Shown here one piece after another: positions 6,972 through 11,937 of a DNA stretch of 11,937 bases. The translations under genes were made by a program, and so were the position numbers. Source of the stretch: Candidatus Kapaibacterium sp. (GTDB lineage Bacteria > Bacteroidota > Ignavibacteria > Kapaibacteriales > HRBIN21); assembly GCA_025055465.1 (NCBI GenBank), contig JANWXA010000039.1, positions 1-11,937 of the forward strand, given 5' to 3'. Within the stretch, counting starts at the first letter, position 1. Every line of letters begins with the position of its first letter. The notes under the pieces were generated by a model. The model made no database searches. It was not told where the DNA came from and saw nothing but the letters and a program-made list of their open reading frames with translations.

Positions 6972-7979
6972 TCACGGGTTCCTTTGCTGGAGGGTAGAGG
7001 CTCGGAGGTGTTCCCGATAAGTCCGTGAAAAGAGGTGTCGCCGCGAGCCGTCGCGCACCAATACAAAGTATAAAAATTCGTGTTCTTCAGGCTCTAAGGT
7101 TGCTGCAATAGCGTCGGCACTGGGATTGTTGATGGGGCCTGGCGGGAGCCCAGAGATAGCGTATGTGTTGTAGGGGTGGGTGGTGCTCAGCTCCGAGCGC
7201 GCCAGCGGTTGTCCGGGTTTGCCTAAGGCGTAGGCTGTCGTGGGATCGGCTTGCAGGGGCATTCCACGGCGCAGGCGGTTCCAGAAGACGCCACTGATAC
7301 GGCGGCGCTCGTCGCTATGTGGACTCTCAGCTTCAATGATGGAGGCCAATGTAAGAGTCTCGTGACGCGAAAGCCCACGTTGGCGGGCACGGGCAGCGAA
7401 GCGTTCCTGCCAACGCTGGTCCTGCTCCCGCAGAAGCCTCTCAAGTACTTCCCTTGCAGGATGGCGCCAAAAGAGCTCGTATGTTTCTGGCATAAGGTAG
7501 CCTTCCAGCGACGGGATGGGGGCGCCACGCAGCCTGGCCAGGCTATCGGAGAAAGCTGCAGCAACAAACTGAGCAGAGTCAACCCCAGCTTGCTGTTGAA
7601 GCAAAGAGGCTATCTGGGTTATAGTAAGGCCTTCAGGAATAGTCACGCGTACACGCAGGACCTGTCTCCCGGAAAAGAGTGCCTGCAGTAGGTGGCTATA
7701 CCGGGTCCCTGGCCCGAAGCGGTAGGTCCCGGCGTAGGTATGACTCCTGGTTACGAAGGCGTGGACTGTTCCTATAGCGACGAAGAGCTCCGGAAAGCGC
7801 AGTTGGCAGCAGGACGCCGCGATTCCCAGAGCCGTCCGGGTGCGGCTGCCAGGTGGAATCCAGCATTCTACCGCTTCTCCATTGGGGATGCGCTGCTGAA
7901 GGTATATGTAGAGCCCGCCAGCCGCGATACCAGCAAGCGTAGCTCCACCGATTGCCCATCTAAGGAGCCAGCACCACAT
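6972..7979 (-). CDS. mltG: Endolytic peptidoglycan transglycosylase MltG (YceG-like)
   Basis: 335 residues, the usual MltG size. MltG cleaves nascent glycan strands at the outer face of the inner membrane and is thought to act as a synthesis terminator. An N-terminal membrane anchor spans about residues 7-27. A LysM-like region leads into IPEGLTITQIASLL (114-127), then the YceG catalytic domain: LEGYLMPETYEL (158-169), LTLASIIEAES (209-219) with the catalytic glutamate of the SIIEAE motif (Glu216/Glu218), RISGVFWNRL (227-236), MPLQADPTTAYALG (240-253), PYNTYAISGLPPGPINNPS (269-287) and FLYFV (302-306). The start at ATG 7979 is firm because an in-frame TGA lies about 15 nt upstream. It converges on the ABC transporter gene with only 3 nt between stops, and diverges from the tRNA genes across a 112-nt gap. 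Confidence 0.96.
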   Translation of the reverse strand: MWCWLLRWAIGGATLAGIAAGGLYIYLQQRIPNGEAVECWIPPGSRTRTALGIAASCCQLRFPELFVAIGTVHAFVTRSHTYAGTYRFGPGTRYSHLLQALFSGRQVLRVRVTIPEGLTITQIASLLQQQAGVDSAQFVAAAFSDSLARLRGAPIPSLEGYLMPETYELFWRHPAREVLERLLREQDQRWQERFAARARQRGLSRHETLTLASIIEAESPHSDERRRISGVFWNRLRRGMPLQADPTTAYALGKPGQPLARSELSTTHPYNTYAISGLPPGPINNPSADAIAATLEPEEHEFLYFVLVRDGSRRHLFSRTYREHLRASTLQQRNP

Positions 7980-8072
7980 TGTAGCGAACCGGTCTCATTG
8001 CAACTTCCACTGACGAAGCTGGGCGTGACGGCAGGGCAGCGGATTCGTGTCGGGCCAGCCTTGATTTTTCCA

Positions 8073-8082
8073 TAATTTTGCA
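8073..8082 (+). promoter_or_regulatory. TAATTTTG -7 promoter-like box for the tRNA unit
   Basis: TAATTTTGCA begins 19 nt before the mature tRNA-Ser 5' end and matches the Bacteroidota-type TAnnTTTG box exactly; the same 8-mer occurs before the bamD-like gene. The upstream sequence has a TTG at 8061 that is too close and no clear TTTG at the normal distance. Position relative to a tRNA makes it the most believable promoter box in the window. Confidence 0.45.
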
Positions 8083-8091
8083 AGAACAAAG

Positions 8092-8181
8092 GGAAAGGTG
8101 CCGGAGTGGTCGAACGGGCTCGCCTGGAGAGCGAGTGTGCCCCCACAAGGGGCACCGTGGGTTCGAATCCCACCCTTTCCG
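8092..8181 (+). tRNA. tRNA-Ser, anticodon GGA
   Basis: Full cloverleaf: acceptor GGAAAGG (8092-8098) pairs with CCTTTCC (8174-8180). The anticodon stem CTCGC/GCGAG (8119-8123/8131-8135) encloses loop CTGGAGA with anticodon GGA at 8126-8128. The long class II variable arm has a 7-bp stem GTGCCCC/GGGGCAC (8137-8143/8149-8155). The T arm is GTGGG-TTCGAAT-CCCAC (8157-8173). Discriminator is G8181, as expected for Ser. The next bases are CAT, so CCA is not encoded and must be added. It reads UCC/UCU codons. Confidence 0.97.
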
Positions 8182-8188
8182 CATAGTG

Positions 8189-8260
8189 GACCCCGTAGCT
8201 CAGTGGTAGAGCAACGGCCTTTTAAGCCGTGGGTCGCTGGTTCGATCCCAGCCGGGGTCA
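8189..8260 (+). tRNA. tRNA-Lys, anticodon TTT
   Basis: Seven nt after tRNA-Ser. Acceptor GACCCCG (8189-8195) pairs with CGGGGTC (8253-8259). D stem is GCTC/GAGC (8198-8201/8209-8212). Anticodon stem ACGGC/GCCGT (8214-8218/8226-8230) has loop CTTTTAA with anticodon TTT at 8221-8223. T arm is GCTGG-TTCGATC-CCAGC (8236-8252). Discriminator A8260 is followed by CCG, so CCA is not encoded. It is probably co-transcribed with tRNA-Ser and ends at the terminator beginning at 8292. Confidence 0.96.
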
Positions 8261-8291
8261 CCGCAAAGGAGGTCGGCACCTCGGGTAGTGG

Positions 8292-8333
8292 AACACACAG
8301 AGGGCGGTCGTGATGATCGCCCTCTGTGTTTTT
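8292..8333 (+). terminator. Rho-independent terminator of the tRNA unit
   Basis: A 12-bp perfect stem ACACAGAGGGCG (8295-8306) / CGCCCTCTGTGT (8318-8329) extends inward by GTC/GAT to a 5-nt loop and is followed by TTTT on the plus strand. The minus-strand side lacks a T-run, so it mainly serves the tRNA genes. It may still slow transcripts arriving from the large minus-strand gene that ends at 8352. Confidence 0.92.
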
Positions 8334-8351
8334 CTCAGCCCGGATCAGGGC

Positions 8352-11300
8352 CTATCGAACGATGAGGAAGCGCTCCACTGCTGTAAAGGGACCAGAGAGA
8401 AGGCGGAGCCAATACGCGCCGGCCGGTAACTGACTGACATCTACCTCCTGCTGATATCGCCCGGCAGGCAACGTCCCGCTTACCAGCAGCGAGACATGCT
8501 CACCCATGCTGCTGACGATGTCTACCTGCGTTGGAGCCTCTAGCCCAATGCTAAAATCTACGTGTAATACCCCATCGCGAACGGGGTTGGGCTGGACGGG
8601 GCGCAGCATGTAGCCCTCAGGCGAGAGGCGAATGAGGCGGCCGTTGATAAAACAACCTCCCAGCGCGACCACATTCGGGGTTGTAGAGACGTCAACGCAC
8701 TGTTCCCGTTCAGGTAGCTGGATGCTCAGTTGAGGCTCCGTTTGCATCGTGCTACCTAAGTAAGTCTGGAAACGCAGGCGCAACAATTCGCCGTCGTGGG
8801 TAATCGGGGTTTGCCCGGCGGCAGTAATTACTAAGCGGGCTCTGCCGTTGCCTTCTAAAAGCTCCTGAGCTTGGAGTTGCCATGTTGCGTCCAACGCTGG
8901 GCCCGGCTCAATGCTACCAGGGATATACTGCAGCAGCGTGCTATTGTAAAGGATTTCGCCCCGTAGTGAGCGGAGAGCGGCCTTGTTCCAGGCGGCGCTA
9001 CGTCCCACGACACTCATCCGGACGAGGTCGCCGGGTGCGGCGAAGGCCCGGGCAGGCTCGAGGGCGTACGTTGTTGCTACCCGGTAACCTGTACCGCGGA
9101 GGGTGACACGCAGGTTGGGATTGATGGCGTTCCGAACTGCTACTGTTGCCTCATAGGGGCGTACTTCTGTGGGCATGAAGCGGGCTCGAGCCCAGAGGGT
9201 ATCGCCGGCCGGGATGGTGACTGGGAAGGCGATGGGCTCCAGCAGCTCAAAGGCTGTGACGTCGCCGGCAACGAGCTCCAGTCCCTCAATGAGGATGTCG
9301 CCTGCAGGATTGGGGTTGATGACGGGGAACACGCCCTTGGGTTGGTCGCATGTCAGCACTTGGCCGAAGTCCAATCCTTCAGCGGCGATGGTGTTGATGC
9401 AGCCGCTGCCGAGAACCTCCACGCGAGTGACAACGATGGAATCCGGGGCCGGAGCTGCATCGGAGACGATTTCCACCACTGCTCGGCGATCTCCAACGGC
9501 CTGCGGAGCAAAGCGCACACCAAGCCGAAGCTCACCGCCATTTCGTGAAAGGCGGTAGGGGAATGTTGGCAGAGGTTGAAGCCATGTATAGTCGGGGTCA
9601 CTGGCCGCTGCCCAGCGAATGACGCTGATGACGAGGTCGGCTGATGTGCTGGGGTTGCGCAAGACAACAGCGGCAGGTTCTTCAGCGCTTTCGCCCAATA
9701 GGATGCACTCAAAGGTATGTCCCTGGGCTTCCAGCCGGGGCAGAATTCCAACACCGCGGATATAGCCCGTGACGTGGTCAGCGTTCGTGAAGAAGGCATC
9801 CACGCTATCCAGGTGGAGGCCTTCGGCAAGCGGCGTATAGCGGACGCGGATACGTACCTCAGACTGCTCATTCGGCTTGACTTCTACGGGATTGCCCGGC
9901 GAGGGCTGTGGTTCAATGGATAGGATTCGGAAGGTCCCCGCTGGTGCCAGACCACGGGGACGGATTTCCGTTAGGTAAGCAGTCGTGCTGCCTGTATTGC
10001 GCACATAGAGGTAAGCCTCGTGGACGGTCCCAACCCGTTGCTCGCCCCAGTCGTACGAAGTGATGTACGGACCTGCTTGGACAGCACGCCCGCGCCAGTT
10101 CGAGATATTCTTGTCTCCCGGCGGCGCATCGCAAACGAACGTGACGTCAATGGTGTTAGTGCCGACGACCGTAGGACTGTAGCAGGGTGTGGTCAGGCGG
10201 ATTTGGCTGCCCGGTGCAATCTGAATAGGGAGCGGAGGGTGAATGGTAGAGAGGGCGAAGGGGACTTGTACACCCTGGATGTCAGTAATAGTGAGCGTAT
10301 CTGTGCCGGGATTGCGAATCAGCAGTCCCTGCGTGTTGCAAATAGTCGTGTTGACGGGGATGGTTCCAGCGTCCCAGTCTTCCACCCAAATGTGGGGCAT
10401 GATACCGCGTCCGCGCAGCGCCCAGCGGAATTCAGCACATTCGGTGCGCACCAACAGTGTGTCCCAGTCATACTCGTTCGGGGCATGCTCTCGGGTAGGA
10501 CGGTACTGGAGCTGGAACACGTGAGTTTCCCCACCGTTGAGGCGGCGCTCTGGTGGGATTGTGCCGGCCATAATTTGGAAGGCAGCGCCGAGCAGGAGAC
10601 GCGCTTCTTTCACTACTGCCACGCTATCACGGGCATTCCGGAGGGCCACACTCAAGGCTTGACTGCGCCCAAGCCGGACAGAGCCAGCGTCTATAGGCTC
10701 TTCTGGCTGTGCCACAAGGCTATCGGCGACATACCAGACAGAATCAATTGCCAGGTTCCCCGCACGGTCCAGGACGCCAATGCGAGCAAAGGCGGAGTAA
10801 CGCTTGTCAATGACCTCCACACGGAAGACGAAGCGTTCTACTTTCGGATACGGCTTGAGCTCCTGGGCCGTCACGAAGCGCAGGCGATAATTGTAGCTGC
10901 CCTCCAGCAGCTCAATCTGTGCGATCCCTTGGTCTACCTGACGGGGATTGTCATCCTCCTTGCCGTTACGGATTTCGGTGGAGAGGATTTCCCAGTCGCC
11001 GCATTCCACACGCTTGTGCAACTCAGGAGGCAGCGTGTCCAGCTCGTCAATTTTGTTGATCGCCATGGCTGCGGGCCAGCCGTAACTATCGTATTGGCTG
11101 AAGCCGTAGATGTAACCGCCAAAGGGAGTTTCGCCGATAATACGGTGTGGACCTGGCTGCATGCGGAGGACAACCCAGTAGAGATTGGTTCCTGGGATAC
11201 GTTGACCCAGGAGCTCAGGATTACGGCGCCAGACGTGCTGACCATCCACCTTGATGCTCTTAAGTTTAGCTTGGGTAGGGTCATTGGTGTCCCCAATTGC

Positions 11301-11937
11301 GATTAGGTTGAAGTAGTTCGTGGCAAATGCCTTGCTGGCGGGCGTCTGGAAGACGGTAGAGCGGATGTACTGCTCCACGGGGGTTACCACGATCATAAAG
11401 GGGTCAAAGTTTGGGTCGTTATCCCAGAAGGCGGAGTAGGAATACTGCATCAGGAGCACGGGCTTGTCAGCTTCCCAGATGGATTGCCCGTAGATGGAAG
11501 AGTCGTCCGCGGCATTGGTGTAGTTGTACTCCCAGAAGTCGCCAGCGTTGCGGAGCCGTCCAGAGATACTACCGTAGAGGGTCCCGCCGCGGTACCAGCG
11601 GACGGTGAAGCCCGTGTTCGGTTGAGAAGCCAAGATGCGGAAAAAGTCCCCCTTGCGAGCGCGGCGCTGGTATTCAATAGTGATGTAACGTTTCCCCCAC
11701 GCCGAGATGGGAGGCAGCATTTCGACAAGAAAGTCGCGGCTAATCGGCCCGGACAGGGGCATCATAGGGATCATAGTGCGCATATGGAAAGAGATCAGGC
11801 CAACGGGCTTGTTGCTGTAAATGCGGCTACCACTGAAGTCATTCTGCCCTGAGGGCGCATCGCCGCTGCCCCGCAACATATAGGTCTGTCCACGGTTGAG
11901 CATAACGGTTATCCGGTCCCCAATGCGGCGCCCACCG
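8352..11937 (-). CDS. Large T9SS-secreted surface protein: IgGFc-binding-type N-terminal region, ASH-like repeats, possible cohesin-like domain, type A sorting domain (5' end cut off)
   Basis: The frame is open to the right edge (1194 codons visible). The ATG at 11903 is internal: the 11 codons before it (ending GDRITV) continue the domain, so the true start and signal peptide lie outside. Residues below count from that Met. About 1-280 match the IgGFc-binding N-terminal family: LNRGQTYML (2-10), FSGSRIYSNKPVGLISFH (23-40), EMLPPISAWGKRYITIEYQR (61-80), GDFFRILASQPNTGFTV, ADKPVLLMQYSYSAF, DPFMIVVTPVEQYI and GGYIYGFSQYDSYGWP. About 390-940 hold several ASH/choice-of-anchor-D-like beta-sandwich repeats, with recurring LRNxGTxxxxI, FxxxxxxIxPG and VRFxPxxVGxxxAxV patterns. 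About 944-1085 resemble a cohesin-type sandwich. From about 1099 a T9SS type A CTD appears: VQPNPVRDG, LPAGRYQQEVDVSQLPAGAY, and the end ERFLIVR. Such proteins cross the outer membrane through T9SS and stay on the surface or are released. Ligand unknown. Confidence 0.9.
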   Translation of the reverse strand, partial: GGRRIGDRITVMLNRGQTYMLRGSGDAPSGQNDFSGSRIYSNKPVGLISFHMRTMIPMMPLSGPISRDFLVEMLPPISAWGKRYITIEYQRRARKGDFFRILASQPNTGFTVRWYRGGTLYGSISGRLRNAGDFWEYNYTNAADDSSIYGQSIWEADKPVLLMQYSYSAFWDNDPNFDPFMIVVTPVEQYIRSTVFQTPASKAFATNYFNLIAIGDTNDPTQAKLKSIKVDGQHVWRRNPELLGQRIPGTNLYWVVLRMQPGPHRIIGETPFGGYIYGFSQYDSYGWPAAMAINKIDELDTLPPELHKRVECGDWEILSTEIRNGKEDDNPRQVDQGIAQIELLEGSYNYRLRFVTAQELKPYPKVERFVFRVEVIDKRYSAFARIGVLDRAGNLAIDSVWYVADSLVAQPEEPIDAGSVRLGRSQALSVALRNARDSVAVVKEARLLLGAAFQIMAGTIPPERRLNGGETHVFQLQYRPTREHAPNEYDWDTLLVRTECAEFRWALRGRGIMPHIWVEDWDAGTIPVNTTICNTQGLLIRNPGTDTLTITDIQGVQVPFALSTIHPPLPIQIAPGSQIRLTTPCYSPTVVGTNTIDVTFVCDAPPGDKNISNWRGRAVQAGPYITSYDWGEQRVGTVHEAYLYVRNTGSTTAYLTEIRPRGLAPAGTFRILSIEPQPSPGNPVEVKPNEQSEVRIRVRYTPLAEGLHLDSVDAFFTNADHVTGYIRGVGILPRLEAQGHTFECILLGESAEEPAAVVLRNPSTSADLVISVIRWAAASDPDYTWLQPLPTFPYRLSRNGGELRLGVRFAPQAVGDRRAVVEIVSDAAPAPDSIVVTRVEVLGSGCINTIAAEGLDFGQVLTCDQPKGVFPVINPNPAGDILIEGLELVAGDVTAFELLEPIAFPVTIPAGDTLWARARFMPTEVRPYEATVAVRNAINPNLRVTLRGTGYRVATTYALEPARAFAAPGDLVRMSVVGRSAAWNKAALRSLRGEILYNSTLLQYIPGSIEPGPALDATWQLQAQELLEGNGRARLVITAAGQTPITHDGELLRLRFQTYLGSTMQTEPQLSIQLPEREQCVDVSTTPNVVALGGCFINGRLIRLSPEGYMLRPVQPNPVRDGVLHVDFSIGLEAPTQVDIVSSMGEHVSLLVSGTLPAGRYQQEVDVSQLPAGAYWLRLLSGPFTAVERFLIVR

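Noticed and set aside
8269..8282. Small hairpin GAGGT-CGGC-ACCTC after tRNA-Lys
   Set aside because: Only a 5-bp stem with no T-run; the strong terminator 13 nt further on explains transcript ending.
7960..8313. Several short open frames across the tRNA genes on both strands
   Set aside because: They overlap well-formed tRNAs and have no recognisable protein features.
10020..11306. 428-codon open frame on the plus strand
   Set aside because: It lies wholly antisense to the large T9SS gene, whose domains are clearly conserved in the other strand. The translation is low in structure and resembles no family; it is a shadow of a GC-rich gene.
11901..11903. ATG as the start of the large T9SS protein
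   Set aside because: The frame stays open upstream to the window edge, the preceding codons (GDRITV) fit the domain, and there is no signal peptide after this Met.
1..11937. CRISPR array, insertion sequence, prophage or attachment site
   Set aside because: Both strands were read for regularly spaced repeats, transposase motifs and tRNA-end duplications; none was found. The tRNA genes have no visible 3' duplicate nearby.

Overview
The window looks like a chromosomal segment of a Gram-negative, T9SS-bearing member of the Bacteroidota/Chlorobiota group. The evidence is a large secreted protein with a type A T9SS sorting domain at its C-terminus, a BamD-like outer-membrane assembly lipoprotein, a small predicted outer-membrane beta-barrel, and AT-rich promoter-like boxes of the TAnnTTTG type. 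The fairly high GC content and at least one good Shine-Dalgarno site (before the beta-barrel gene) fit a deep or Chlorobi/Ignavibacteria/Kapabacteria-like lineage better than classical Bacteroidia. That placement is inference; there is no rRNA here to test it. I see no mobile elements, CRISPR arrays or phage genes.

Left block, minus strand (1-1682): mazG is followed, with a 4-nt ATGA overlap, by a membrane-anchored LytR-CpsA-Psr (LCP)-type protein that runs off the left edge. A 126-nt intergenic region (1683-1808) separates this pair from a divergent plus-strand cluster and holds a striking dyad, TGCAAAAT-N6-ATTTTGCA.

Central block, plus strand (1809-6968): five tightly packed genes, probably one transcription unit. 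They are a bamD-like lipoprotein, a hotdog-fold acyl-CoA thioesterase (23-nt overlap), a signal-peptide beta-barrel protein (4-nt ATGA overlap), aspartate kinase lysC (4-nt gap) and an MsbA/ABCB-type ABC exporter half-transporter (8-nt gap). Outer-membrane assembly, acyl-chain and export functions sit together, with an amino-acid biosynthesis gene between them. The ABC gene converges on mltG (6972-7979, minus strand), an endolytic peptidoglycan transglycosylase, with only 3 nt between the two stop codons.

Right block: a two-gene tRNA unit on the plus strand, Ser(GGA) then Lys(TTT), ends in a strong rho-independent terminator (8292-8333). Facing it on the minus strand is a very large gene, 5'-truncated by the right edge. 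It encodes a surface or secreted protein with an IgGFc-binding-type N-terminal region, several ASH/'choice-of-anchor D'-like beta-sandwich repeats, a possible cohesin-like domain and a T9SS type A C-terminal domain.

Most of the window is ordinary envelope-biogenesis and housekeeping DNA. The parts most worth a second look are the large T9SS protein, the divergent LCP protein, and the paired promoter/operator-like boxes between mazG and bamD.
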